From: Clostridia bacterium
Lineage (GTDB): Bacteria; Bacillota; Clostridia; Oscillospirales; QAMX01
Reading direction: 5' to 3'
NCBI GenBank assembly: GCA_017532825.1
Contig: JAFXIT010000055.1
Span: 1 to 53,530, forward strand
DNA: 53,530 bases
Part shown: positions 10,966 through 19,394 of the stretch, one piece after another
How the letters are laid out: every line of letters starts with the position of its first letter
How positions within the stretch are numbered: the stretch's first letter is position 1
The notes under the pieces: generated by a model
What the model was told of the DNA's origin: nothing
Database searches by the model: none
What the model saw: the letters and a program-made list of their open reading frames with translations, nothing else
Program-made: the position numbers and the translations under genes

Positions 10966-11964
10966 TTATTTTTCAGCGGCTTTCTGAGCAAGCAGAGCAG
11001 CACGTGTGGAGTTGATAGCATCGACCGCCGTGACCAGTGGAATATGTTTCGGATCACGCAGGCAGGCGATCAGGTCGGAGGCAGGGGACAGGTCGGTCTC
11101 GATAAGGGGCAGGTATTGCGGCGGACGGCTGTCGGAGCAAAAGCGGACCCTTGCTTGCAGGTCGGCAGTAGTTGATATGTCTATCTCGCCCTTGGTAGCG
11201 TTGATAAAGAAGCGGGTGTTTCCGTGGCAGGGGTACTGTTCGGGGGTAAGCCAGTTGACGCTGAGGGAAGCACTCGCACCGCTTGCCATTCTAAGCATAG
11301 CCGCACCGTTGTCGCAGAAATCGGGATACTCGGTGTAGCGTGAGTTTGCCGTGTGTGCCGAAAGAACCCTCTCTACCTCGCTTCCGCTGAAGTAACGGGC
11401 AAGATCTATATCGTGTACGCCTATATCGTTTATGATGCCGCCGTACCGACTGCGCTCAAACATCCATCCGGGGCGTCTGGCGGGGTTTAGCCGATGCGGA
11501 CGGACGAAGTACATATTTACCGGCGTTCCGACCTCTCCGCTTTCAATAAGGGATCTGGCGGCGATAACCTCGGGGACGTATCTTTCGGTAAATAAGGGGA
11601 AAAAGCGTGAGGGGGGAAGTCCCTCCAAAGCCTTTTCAAGCTTATCAATGCCGTCAAGATCTACCGCAAAGGGCTTGTCGGCGGCTACTGTAAGTCCTGC
11701 CTTGAGGGCACGGATACAGAGGTCGGGCTTGCGATCGTTTACGGCGGCGGTCAAAAACAGGTCTGCGTTTTGCTCAAAAAGCCCGTCAAGACTGTCAAAT
11801 GCCGTGGCTCCAAACTGCTCCGCCGCAGAAACGGCCGCATCGGGGGCTTCCTCGTCGTAGAAGCCGACGACATCAACGTTTTCAAACTTTAGAAGATCCT
11901 TCAGAAAGCTGATTCCGTGAGGATGTGCAAGTCCTGCCATAACGATCTTTACGGGCTTAAACAT
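10966..11964 (-). CDS. Gfo/Idh/MocA-family oxidoreductase
   Basis: A 332-residue NAD(P)-dependent dehydrogenase. The N-terminal Rossmann segment is VMAGLAHPHG (the variant GLAHxHG in place of GxGxxG). ADKPFA carries the family's catalytic DKP/EKP lysine (about K97), and GGIINDIGVHDIDL holds the substrate-binding His. These enzymes oxidise or reduce hydroxyls on sugars, inositols and glycosides. It converges on the lacZ operon and has its own leader of about 120 bp, so it is not in that operon, but the location suggests related sugar chemistry. The ribosome site (GGCGGTG) is weak. No defect is seen. Confidence 0.88.
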   Translation of the reverse strand: MFKPVKIVMAGLAHPHGISFLKDLLKFENVDVVGFYDEEAPDAAVSAAEQFGATAFDSLDGLFEQNADLFLTAAVNDRKPDLCIRALKAGLTVAADKPFAVDLDGIDKLEKALEGLPPSRFFPLFTERYVPEVIAARSLIESGEVGTPVNMYFVRPHRLNPARRPGWMFERSRYGGIINDIGVHDIDLARYFSGSEVERVLSAHTANSRYTEYPDFCDNGAAMLRMASGASASLSVNWLTPEQYPCHGNTRFFINATKGEIDISTTADLQARVRFCSDSRPPQYLPLIETDLSPASDLIACLRDPKHIPLVTAVDAINSTRAALLAQKAAEK

Positions 11965-12087
11965 ATTAATTCACCGCCGTTGTTTTTATACTGATTCGGC
12001 GGCCTTTTTCAGACCGCCGAGAGGTATTTGTAATGGAATTTGCTTTGACTTGGTATTGGGCTGTCTTGAAATTTTAACAGTTATGGA

Positions 12088-13317
12088 TTATAATAACATC
12101 ATCTTGTGACGGTAGCATTCGCCGAGCTCCGAGAGCTTTTCGAGAATATCCTTTTCGGCAATGTTGCGAACCAAGAAGGCTCCATCGCAAGGACCTACGT
12201 TGTCAGCCTTGATCGTCTCAATGCTTCCGAATATCTTTTCAGCACGTGCAAGCTCCGCTTCAACGTTGTCCGCCTCTATACGGACCAGGTAATCGTGGGA
12301 GACCTGCCTGCAGTCTGCGATCATATTCTCGCTGCTTTCTTCCCAGTCCATCCACTTGCGTGCATAACGGTGCTTTGCGGCGTCAATAACGTCGGCAACG
12401 ACTGCGCTGGCGGTGGGGTACTTACCTGCACCGCGTCCGTAGAACATTACCTCGTCTATGGCGTCACCCTTTACGACGATCCCGTTAAATACGTCGTCAA
12501 TGCAGGCGATGGGGGACTTCTCGGGAATAAAGAAGGGTGAAACGGTGATGTAGAGCTTTCCGCTGTCAAGACGTTTTGCGCATCCGAGCAGCTTGACCTT
12601 GCGGCCGATAGCGGCGCCGAAGGCAATGTCGGGTGCGGAAATGTTTTCAATACCCTCTATGCGGACCATATCGGGGTAGACGTGGAAGCCGTAGGCAAGA
12701 GAAGCAAGGATGCATATCTTGCGGCAGGCGTCGGCGCCGGAAATATCTGCGGTGGGATTTGCTTCGGCATAACCCAAAGCCTGCGCCTCGGCAAGTGCGG
12801 TATCAAAGTCGGCACCCGTGGATACCATACGTGTGAGTATGTAGTTGGTGGTACCGTTGAGTATGCCGTAGATCTCGGAAATGTCGTTTGCGGCAAGACA
12901 CTGGTTGAGGGGACGGATAATGGGGATTCCGCCTCCTACGCTTGCTTCAAAGAGGTAGTTTACGTTCTTTTCAGCGGCGATACGGAAAAACTCCACGGCA
13001 CTGGCCGCAACCAGCTCCTTGTTGGAGGTGACGACGCTTTTGCCGGCGTTCAGCGCACGGCGGGTAAAGTCACCTGCGATCTTGGTGCCGCCGATGGTCT
13101 CAACGACGATGCTTACCTCCGGGTCATTTTCTATGACAGAGAAATCGTGTATAATGAGGTTTTCATAGGGGTCTCCGGGGAAGTCGCGGATATCAAGGAC
13201 GTACTTTACGTACAGCTCCTCGCCGGCCTTCTGCCTGAAGCTCTCCCTGTTTTTCTCTATAACGTCGACAACTCCGCTGCCGACAGTTCCAAAACCGAGT
13301 ACGGCTACACCGATCAT
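12088..13317 (-). CDS. hom: Homoserine dehydrogenase
   Basis: Reduces aspartate-4-semialdehyde to homoserine in threonine and methionine synthesis. The 409-residue protein has the N-terminal NAD(P) loop GFGTVGSG (8-15), the catalytic-domain segments SNKELVA, FEASVGGGIP and LNGTTNYIL, the GYAEANPTAD(I)SGADA motif, and a C-terminal ACT domain (DYLVRIEADN onward, about 325-409) that usually senses threonine. AAAGGAGA precedes the ATG. It stands alone; thrB and thrC are not adjacent. No clear terminator follows; only a short GC hairpin lies in the 123 bp before the Gfo/Idh gene. Confidence 0.96.
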   Translation of the reverse strand: MIGVAVLGFGTVGSGVVDVIEKNRESFRQKAGEELYVKYVLDIRDFPGDPYENLIIHDFSVIENDPEVSIVVETIGGTKIAGDFTRRALNAGKSVVTSNKELVAASAVEFFRIAAEKNVNYLFEASVGGGIPIIRPLNQCLAANDISEIYGILNGTTNYILTRMVSTGADFDTALAEAQALGYAEANPTADISGADACRKICILASLAYGFHVYPDMVRIEGIENISAPDIAFGAAIGRKVKLLGCAKRLDSGKLYITVSPFFIPEKSPIACIDDVFNGIVVKGDAIDEVMFYGRGAGKYPTASAVVADVIDAAKHRYARKWMDWEESSENMIADCRQVSHDYLVRIEADNVEAELARAEKIFGSIETIKADNVGPCDGAFLVRNIAEKDILEKLSELGECYRHKMMLL

Positions 13318-13353
13318 AATCTGAATTCTCCTTTGGAAAAAGTAACTTATATT

Positions 13354-13382
13354 ATTTTACCACAAACTATATTAATTGTAAA
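13354..13382 (-). promoter_or_regulatory. Promoter of hom
   Basis: On the minus strand TTTACA (13377-13382) and TAAAAT (13354-13359) are 17 nt apart, about 37 bp before the hom ATG. No T-box-like or other long leader structure fits into the 83-bp gap. Confidence 0.65.
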
Positions 13383-13400
13383 CCGAAAGGCGGCAAAAAA

Positions 13401-14513
13401 GTGAAAACAAAGATATCAAATGAAAAGCTGGTCCGTCCGCTTATAATTCTTGCCTATATTGTGCTTGGAATTATCGTATTTAGAGTGTTTATGGACCGTA
13501 TATTGGGCTGGATCGCCCCGTTTTTGATCGCCTTTGTGCTGTCTCGATTTGTCATACCCCTTAAAAGGGTGCTCGGTAAGAAGCTTAAAAACAAAGGCTT
13601 TATATCCGTTTTGTCTACGGTACTGGTATTGCTTTGCTTCTTTGCCGTTGTTGGGATAATCTTCTATATTATCTATCAGCAGCTGCTCCCCTTTTTTGAA
13701 CAGATGGGAACGAAATACCGTGAGATCATTGACAAGATAAAGGACGGAAATATAGCCGAGATCGGTATCCTTGCGACCCTTCCCGAAAGCGTGGGTGAGG
13801 CGCTTGAAAAAACGATAAGAGAGCTTCCATCGAAGATAGATTTCGTATCGTTGATAGTCGGTCCCGCTATAGGTATAGTGACATCTCTGCCGCTTGTATT
13901 GCTTACGGTGGTCGCAACAGTTGTATCTACCTTCTTTTTCGTCATATACGATGAAAAAATAAGACTTTTTATCAGAAAACTGATCCCAAACAGCTTCAGA
14001 GAAAAGGTTGAGCGGGTCTATAAGCACCTCTTTTCCAGCCTTATCAAATGGCTCAAGGCACAGTGCATACTCTGCAGTGTCTGCTTCGTTGAGCTGTTTA
14101 TCGGATTTTTGATACTTGGCTTCGACTTTGCATTTACCCTTGCGCTGCTTGTCGCCTTTGTTGACTTCCTGCCGGTGCTTGGCGCAGGTGCGGTGTTGAT
14201 TCCGTGGGCGGTGATAGCCCTTGTTACAGGCCGCCTCAGAATAGCCATAGGCGCAGCGGTAATATATGTCGTTATTCTCATAGTCAGAAATCTCCTTGAG
14301 CCCCACGTGGTCGGCGGACAGCTCGGGCTGCATCCCTTTGTAATGCTCGTGACTATGTATCTTGGTTTCAGAATGTACGGCTTTATAGGAATGTTTATCG
14401 TTCCACTTATAATGATAACCGTGATACGGCTCAACGAGTGGGGGTATATCCACCTCTGGAAGGTCGGAGACGAATCGGATGACGAAGCACCCGCAGAGGG
14501 TGAGGGAAAGTAG
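13401..14513 (+). CDS. AI-2E-family permease
   Basis: A 370-residue polytopic inner-membrane protein of the AI-2E transporter (YtvI/PerM-like) family, with about seven or eight hydrophobic segments. Marks are the N-terminal pair of helices (LIILAYIVLGIIVFRVF, then LGWIAPFLIAFVLSRFV), an amphipathic middle region, and the conserved C-terminal FVDFLPVLGAGAVLIPWA and EPHVVGGQLGLHPF. Members of the family export AI-2 or act as sodium/proton antiporters; the substrate here is unknown. The start is GTG with an AAAGGCGG site. The tail DESDDEAPAEGEGK is acidic. It is divergent from hom and 44 bp upstream of the aminotransferase gene, probably in one transcript with it. Confidence 0.88.
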   Translation: MKTKISNEKLVRPLIILAYIVLGIIVFRVFMDRILGWIAPFLIAFVLSRFVIPLKRVLGKKLKNKGFISVLSTVLVLLCFFAVVGIIFYIIYQQLLPFFEQMGTKYREIIDKIKDGNIAEIGILATLPESVGEALEKTIRELPSKIDFVSLIVGPAIGIVTSLPLVLLTVVATVVSTFFFVIYDEKIRLFIRKLIPNSFREKVERVYKHLFSSLIKWLKAQCILCSVCFVELFIGFLILGFDFAFTLALLVAFVDFLPVLGAGAVLIPWAVIALVTGRLRIAIGAAVIYVVILIVRNLLEPHVVGGQLGLHPFVMLVTMYLGFRMYGFIGMFIVPLIMITVIRLNEWGYIHLWKVGDESDDEAPAEGEGK

Positions 14514-14557
14514 CTTCCGTTTTGTACGGAATCGGTCGGATAGGAGTGCGTGTTTAA

Positions 14558-15775
14558 ATGAAATTTGATTTTGAATCGATCATGGAACGCTCCGGAATGG
14601 ATGCAATAGCGGTAGATGAGCTCGGCAAAGGCTGGGCTCCGGGTGTACCCAAGGAGGGCTTTGATGCCATCCCTATGTGGGTGGCAGATATGAATTTCCC
14701 TACCGTGCCTACCGTCTGCGAGACCGTACGTGAAAGGGTGGAGCATCCTGCGTTTGGATATTTCAGCCCAAGAGATGAATATTTTGATTCTATCATAAGA
14801 TGGCAGAAGCTCCGAAACGGCGTTGAAGGGCTGTGTCCGGAGCACATAGGCTATGAAAACGGGGTGCTCGGAGGGCTGTTGTCTGCTTTGGGAGCTTTTT
14901 GCTCCAAGGGTGGCAGTGTGCTCGTTCATGCGCCGGTGTACCTTGGTTTTTCGGCGGCTTTAAAGAATAACGGATATAACACCGTCCTAAGTCCGCTCCT
15001 GCTTGATGAAAAGGGCGTATGGCGGATGGACTTTGATGATATGGAAAGGAAGCTTGCCGAACACTCTATCCATGCCGCAATTTTTTGTTCTCCCCATAAT
15101 CCTACGGGAAGGGTGTGGGAAAGATGGGAGATAGAGCGTGCGATGGAGCTTTATAAAAAATACGACGTATACGTGGTGTCTGATGAGATATGGTCGGACA
15201 TCATTATGCCGGGATATCGGCATATCCCCACTCAATCGGTAAGCGAGGATGCAAAGCAGCGTACGGTCGCACTCTACGCTCCCTCTAAAACGTTCAACCT
15301 TGCAGGGCTGGTGGGTGCGTATCACATAATATACAGTAAATATCTGCGTGACAGGGTGGAAAAGGAGTCCTCACTGTCCCACTATAACTCGATGAACCTG
15401 CTTTCCATGTACGCATTGATAGGTGCCTATAAGGACGAAGGCTATCAGTGGGTGGACGAGCTCTGCCGTACTCTTTGTAAAAATGTCGATTATGCCTGTG
15501 ATTTTATCAAGCGTCGTTTTGACGGAGTCTCTGCGGCAAGACCGCAGGGTACCTATATGGTGTTTATGGACTGCAGTCAATGGCTTGAAAAGCAGGGTAT
15601 GACCATCGTCGAGCTTCTTAAGGCGGGCTGGGACGTCGGTGTCGCCTGGCAGGACGGCAGACAGCACGGAGGAACGAACCATATCCGTCTTAACCTCGCT
15701 CTGCCCTTTAGCAGGGTAGCAGAGGCGTTTGACCGCATGGACAGATACGTCTTTAACAGAGGAATTGAAAAATGA
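14558..15775 (+). CDS. PLP-dependent aminotransferase / C-S beta-lyase, MalY/PatB family
   Basis: A 405-residue fold-type I PLP enzyme. The PatB/MalY signature is clear: PMWVADMNFP near the N-terminus, FCSPHNPTGRVW, VVSDEIWSDI with the PLP-binding Asp, and APSKTFNLAGL with the Schiff-base lysine. Family members cleave cystathionine or cysteine (giving H2S and pyruvate) or transaminate; some MalY proteins also act on regulators. It overlaps the following GNAT gene by 4 nt (ATGA) and follows the permease after 44 bp. The link to homoserine dehydrogenase nearby (methionine branch) is suggestive only. Full length, no odd features. Confidence 0.9.
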   Translation: MKFDFESIMERSGMDAIAVDELGKGWAPGVPKEGFDAIPMWVADMNFPTVPTVCETVRERVEHPAFGYFSPRDEYFDSIIRWQKLRNGVEGLCPEHIGYENGVLGGLLSALGAFCSKGGSVLVHAPVYLGFSAALKNNGYNTVLSPLLLDEKGVWRMDFDDMERKLAEHSIHAAIFCSPHNPTGRVWERWEIERAMELYKKYDVYVVSDEIWSDIIMPGYRHIPTQSVSEDAKQRTVALYAPSKTFNLAGLVGAYHIIYSKYLRDRVEKESSLSHYNSMNLLSMYALIGAYKDEGYQWVDELCRTLCKNVDYACDFIKRRFDGVSAARPQGTYMVFMDCSQWLEKQGMTIVELLKAGWDVGVAWQDGRQHGGTNHIRLNLALPFSRVAEAFDRMDRYVFNRGIEK

Positions 15776-16251
15776 ACGGCGATACATACAGGTTTGCGAC
15801 TGAAAAGGACGCAGCAACGATACTTGAGTTTATAAAGGCTCTTGCACAGTACGAAAAAATGTCAGACGACGTGGTCGCAACCGAGGAGCTTCTGAGATGT
15901 GAACTGTTTGAAAAGAAGCACGCAGAGGTCTTATTCGCGACCGAAGAGGGAAAGGAAGTCGGATTTGCACTCTTTTTCCACAACTTCTCTACCTTCCTTG
16001 GCAGATCGGGCATATACCTCGAGGATCTCTATGTTCTGCCGGAGTACCGTGGCAAGGGGTACGGCAAGGGACTCATTAAGCATTTGGCACAGCTCGCCAT
16101 TGAGCGAGGCTGCGGACGTCTTGAGTGGAGCTGTCTTGACTGGAATAGGCCAAGCATTGACTTCTATCTCTCCCTCGGTGCCGCACAGATGAACGGCTGG
16201 ACGACCTACCGCCTTACCGGGGATACATTCCGTGACGTGGCAAACAGATGA
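15772..16251 (+). CDS. GNAT-family N-acetyltransferase
   Basis: A 159-residue acetyl-CoA-dependent transferase. The acetyl-CoA motif A is YVLPEYRGKGYGKGLIKHL (about 89-107), followed by the motif B region LEWSCLDWNRPSIDFY. The arrangement is like spermidine/diamine acetyltransferases of the SSAT type (LEDLYVxPxxRGxGxGxxL and DWNxxAI-FY), so a polyamine or small amine substrate is plausible but unproven. It is translationally coupled to the aminotransferase gene and is followed by a strong terminator. Confidence 0.88.
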   Translation: MNGDTYRFATEKDAATILEFIKALAQYEKMSDDVVATEELLRCELFEKKHAEVLFATEEGKEVGFALFFHNFSTFLGRSGIYLEDLYVLPEYRGKGYGKGLIKHLAQLAIERGCGRLEWSCLDWNRPSIDFYLSLGAAQMNGWTTYRLTGDTFRDVANR

Positions 16252-16316
16252 AGAATTATATTTAAAGCGCGGATATACCGTCTGTTTGCAAAATACAAGA
16301 CATAACGTGTGTGTAA

Positions 16317-16353
16317 AAAAAGAAGCCTCGATTTTTCTTCGAGGCTTCTTTTT
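16317..16353. terminator. Terminator after the GNAT gene
   Basis: A 15-bp stem (16317-16331 with 16339-16353, core GAAGCCTCGA) with a 7-nt loop, flanked by A-run and T-run. It ends the permease-aminotransferase-GNAT unit and can also serve the convergent lipoprotein gene. Confidence 0.88.
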
Positions 16354-16405
16354 ACTTTATGTCAGCGCGGAAATTTTATTTTGTATGTCGGTATAGCTTA
16401 TATGA

Positions 16406-16762
16406 TTATTTCTTGGTAAATTCGCCGTTTTCGTTCTCCAGGTGACCGTCGACGTAGTCATACTTGATCCAGCTTTGGTGGTCGGAGGTATTATACAGGT
16501 AGACCTCGCCGTCCTTTAACTCGTAATCTCCGGTTCTGGAAGAGGAGGGCTGGCCGTCCTTTGTGGCATCATAGGTATAGGTTCCGTCTTCGTTCAAAGT
16601 AATTACTATGGAAATTTCAGCACCGTCATAGATGTAATTTCCTGAATAGGAACCTGCGAGCTTTTTGTCGGACTTACTGCCGGATCCGCCGGAGCAGGAT
16701 ACCAAAACTGAGAGCATAAGAACGATGACAATGCAAAGCGAGAGAATTGAGATCTTTTTCAT
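16406..16762 (-). CDS. Small predicted lipoprotein
   Basis: A 118-residue exported protein. It starts MKKIS, has a hydrophobic stretch (ILSLCIVIVLMLSVLV) and a lipobox LVSC with the lipidated cysteine near residue 23, then a Gly/Ser linker. The mature part (KLAGSYSGNYIYDGAEISI onward) is rich in Tyr, Thr, Asp and Gly and reads as a small beta-sheet domain like lipocalin-type copper-resistance or DUF4923-style folds, with the pattern G-Y-NEDGTYTYD. Function unknown. A strong promoter of its own precedes it and the gene is monocistronic. Confidence 0.8.
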   Translation of the reverse strand: MKKISILSLCIVIVLMLSVLVSCSGGSGSKSDKKLAGSYSGNYIYDGAEISIVITLNEDGTYTYDATKDGQPSSSRTGDYELKDGEVYLYNTSDHQSWIKYDYVDGHLENENGEFTKK

Positions 16763-16820
16763 TACAGAGTCCCCTTTTGTTTGCGGTTCTGAAATATAAC
16801 CGCTGATATTTATTAAGAAA

Positions 16821-16849
16821 ATTATATATCATCCGTAGTCCAATGTCAA
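16821..16849 (-). promoter_or_regulatory. Consensus promoter of the lipoprotein gene
   Basis: Minus strand: TTGACA (16844-16849), 17 nt, TATAAT (16821-16826). A perfect match to the sigma-A consensus, so the lipoprotein should be strongly expressed. The 5' leader is about 50 nt. Confidence 0.85.
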
Positions 16850-16939
16850 GAGATAACAGCTCTTCAAGGCGATATATGATGCGGAATGTTGATATTCTGC
16901 TATTTGCATTTTCCGAAACCGCAGAAGGCAGAAGCAAGA

Positions 16940-16973
16940 AAAAAGCCTTTGGCATTACTGCCAAAGGCTTTTT
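16940..16973. terminator. Terminator of the decarboxylase-glk operon
   Basis: A 14-bp stem (16940-16953 with 16960-16973, core GCCTTTGGC) with a 6-nt loop, with A and T runs. It lies just beyond the glk stop on the minus strand. Confidence 0.88.
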
Positions 16974-16988
16974 GGTTTGTTTTTAAGC

Positions 16989-17936
16989 TTACAGTCCAAG
17001 CATTGCTGCACCGACTATACCGGCATCGTTGCCGAGGGTTGCGGCCTTGAGCTGAGTCTGAGCAACACCGCGGGTGTAGATCTCACGGGATACCAGCTCA
17101 CGCAGGGGAGCGACAAGCTTTTCGCCTTCCTTGCTGATGCCGCCGCCGATGACGAAGACCTCAGGCTGGAAGATGTTGATTATGTTTGCAATACCGCAGG
17201 CGAGGTACTCAAAGTAGTCCTTGAGTATCGACTTTGCCAGCTCGTCGCCTTCGTCGGCGGCACGGAATGCGCTCTTGCCGCTGACCTTGTCGATGTCGCC
17301 CTCGACCATCTGCCAAAGAATACTCTTGCGCTCGTGGTCTGCAAGCATCGCCTCTGCGGTCATACGGATAAGACCGGTTGCGGAGGAGTAGGTCTCCCAG
17401 CAGCCTCTGCGGCCGCAGGTGCAGGCCTTGCCGTCACGTACTATTACCATATGTCCGATCTCGCCGCCGGCGCTGTTAAAGCCGGAGTAGATCTTCTTGT
17501 TGATGATAATACCGCCGCCGAGGCCGGTACCGAGGGTGATCATAATGGCGTTGTTGCAACCGTGGGCAGCACCTGCGTGCGCCTCGCCCAGGGCGGCACA
17601 GTCGGCATCGTTGCCAAGATATACCGGAATATCCCAGGTCTTGCGGAAGATCTCGGCAACAGGGGTGTCCTTAAAGCCGATGTTGTTGGCATAGACGATC
17701 CTGCCGTTGGCATTGTCTACGGTGCCGGGGGCGCCAATACCGACGTATTCGATGTCTTCCTTCTTGAGACCGTTTTCGGCGGTGACCTCAAGGGCGAGGT
17801 TGGCCATATCGGCGATTATATCGCTGACGGGACGGGTTGCGGACGTGGGAATGCTCTTTTTGGCGACTACTTTGCCTTCTTTGTCAACGAGACCTACGGC
17901 AATGTTGGTTCCGCCAAGATCGATTCCGATATACAT
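16989..17936 (-). CDS. glk: Glucokinase, ROK family
   Basis: Phosphorylates glucose in the cytoplasm. The 315-residue protein has DLGGTNIAVG (6-15), GAPGTVDN, GNDADCAALGE with the catalytic Asp, and GTGLGGGIIINK. The ROK zinc motif is CTCGRRGCWETYSS preceded by GGEIGHM. This pattern is that of the GlcK glucokinases of Firmicutes. AAAGGAGG precedes the ATG. It lies 39 bp after oadA in the same direction with no terminator between, so it is the last gene of the sodium-pump decarboxylase transcript, an unusual partner that would couple glucose activation with that pump. Confidence 0.93.
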   Translation of the reverse strand: MYIGIDLGGTNIAVGLVDKEGKVVAKKSIPTSATRPVSDIIADMANLALEVTAENGLKKEDIEYVGIGAPGTVDNANGRIVYANNIGFKDTPVAEIFRKTWDIPVYLGNDADCAALGEAHAGAAHGCNNAIMITLGTGLGGGIIINKKIYSGFNSAGGEIGHMVIVRDGKACTCGRRGCWETYSSATGLIRMTAEAMLADHERKSILWQMVEGDIDKVSGKSAFRAADEGDELAKSILKDYFEYLACGIANIINIFQPEVFVIGGGISKEGEKLVAPLRELVSREIYTRGVAQTQLKAATLGNDAGIVGAAMLGL

Positions 17937-17975
17937 GACAGTGTCCTCCTTTTATCCTTTGTGGGTTGGTTTGGA

Positions 17976-19370
17976 TCAAACAGTGTGGATCTTTGCGTCG
18001 AGATCGCCACGGGTGGCGTCAAGCTTGTACTTTTCGGCCTTGCGGTAGTCGAAGTACTTCAGTGCGACCTTGTCAAAGAGTGCATAGGACAGGACGTCTT
18101 CCTCCTGCTCAATGTAATCCTTGATCTCGTCACGGAAGCGGTTAAGCTCGTTGGGGATGTTGTCGGCAGGACGGCAGGTGATGGGGGTGTCGTTGCCGAT
18201 GATCTTCTTGGTGAACTCTTCGGAGATGGGGGCGGGAGTCTTGCCGTATTCGCCCTTGACCAGACCCTTGAATTCCTTGGTGACCTGCTTGTAGCGCTCG
18301 CCGCAGAGGACGTTCATAACGGCCTGGGTGCCGACGATCTGGGAGGTCGGGGTGACAAGGGGAGGATAGCCGGAGTCTTCACGTACGCGCGGGATCTCTT
18401 CGAGAACCTCGTCAAAGCGGTCGTCGGCGTTAGCCTGCTTGAGCTGGGAGATGAGGTTGGAGATCATGCCGCCGGGGACCTGGTAAAGAAGGGTGTTGAC
18501 GTTAACTCCGAGGCTCTTGAAGTCGAGCAGTCCGCTCTTGATGTACCTCTCACGGAGAGGAGCAAAGTAGGCACGGACCTTATCAAGCTTCATCATGTCA
18601 AGACCGCAGTCGTAGGGAGTTCCCTCGAAGGTCTCGACGATGGGCTCGGTGGCGGGCTGGGAGGTACCCAGAGCCATGGGGGAGATGGCACAGTCGACTA
18701 CGTCGACACCGGCCTCGATCGCCTTGGCGTAAGCCATGGAGGCGGTACCGGCAGTGTAGTGCATGTGGAGCTGGATGGGGATCTTGACGGTCTCCTTAAG
18801 AGCCTTGACCATATCGTAGGCGGTGTAGGGCAGGAGCAGACCGGCCATATCCTTAATGCAGATGGAGTTGGCACCCATCTCCTCGAGTTCCTTTGCAAGC
18901 TTGCAGAAGGCCTCGGTGGAGTGGACGGGGCTTATGGTGTAGGAAATACAGGCCTGAACGTGGCCGCCTTCCTTGATGGTGGCGTTGATGGCGGTCTTGA
19001 GGTTGCGGGGGTCGTTAAGGGCGTCGAATATACGAATGATATCGATGCCGTTTGCGATGGACTTCTGAACGAAGTACTCGACGACGTCGTCGCCGTAGTG
19101 GCGGTAGCCAAGAATGTTCTGGCCGCGGAAGAGCATCTGAAGCTTGGTCTTCTTTGCACGGTCGCGGATCTTGCGCAGACGCTCCCAGGGATCCTCGTTG
19201 AGGAAGCGGAGACATGCGTCAAAGGTGGCGCCGCCCCAGCACTCAAGGGAGTTGTAACCTACCTCGTCCATCAGCTCGACGGCGGGGAGAATATCATCGA
19301 GGGTCATACGGGTGGCAATCAGAGACTGATGTGCATCGCGCAGACCGGTTTCGGTAATCTTAAAAGCCAT
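17976..19370 (-). CDS. oadA: Oxaloacetate decarboxylase alpha-type carboxyltransferase (biotinless OadA / 5S-like)
   Basis: The carboxyltransferase that moves CO2 between oxaloacetate (or pyruvate) and biotin. It starts MAFKITETGLRDAHQSL (substrate and metal-site motif) and contains the HMGL-type barrel, the carbamylated-lysine segment ICIKDMAGLL, the metal ligands in QLHMHYTAGT, and the C-terminal conserved helical domain. It ends without a biotinyl domain; the biotin carrier is a separate gene (20710-21114), as in transcarboxylase 5S or PycB-type subunits. I chose ATG 19368-19370, with AAGGAG 8 nt upstream, over a TTG six codons earlier that would place the ribosome site inside the gene. 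Fourth enzyme subunit downstream in the same operon as oadB and mmdA. Confidence 0.92.
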   Translation of the reverse strand: MAFKITETGLRDAHQSLIATRMTLDDILPAVELMDEVGYNSLECWGGATFDACLRFLNEDPWERLRKIRDRAKKTKLQMLFRGQNILGYRHYGDDVVEYFVQKSIANGIDIIRIFDALNDPRNLKTAINATIKEGGHVQACISYTISPVHSTEAFCKLAKELEEMGANSICIKDMAGLLLPYTAYDMVKALKETVKIPIQLHMHYTAGTASMAYAKAIEAGVDVVDCAISPMALGTSQPATEPIVETFEGTPYDCGLDMMKLDKVRAYFAPLRERYIKSGLLDFKSLGVNVNTLLYQVPGGMISNLISQLKQANADDRFDEVLEEIPRVREDSGYPPLVTPTSQIVGTQAVMNVLCGERYKQVTKEFKGLVKGEYGKTPAPISEEFTKKIIGNDTPITCRPADNIPNELNRFRDEIKDYIEQEEDVLSYALFDKVALKYFDYRKAEKYKLDATRGDLDAKIHTV

Positions 19371-19394
19371 GGTAAAACTCCTTTTCAATAAATT

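Noticed and set aside
11996-12020. Hairpin TCGGCGG/CCGCCGA as terminator of hom
   Set aside because: The stem is short and is not followed by a T-run in the minus direction; it was not listed as a terminator.
13318-13400. A T-box leader for homoserine dehydrogenase
   Set aside because: The gap is only 83 bp and contains just a promoter and ribosome site.
16977-19391. An 804-codon open frame on the plus strand opposite glk and oadA
   Set aside because: It is a mirror frame caused by biased third codon positions; the minus-strand genes have full family motifs and ribosome sites, while this frame has none and runs through the terminator at its start.
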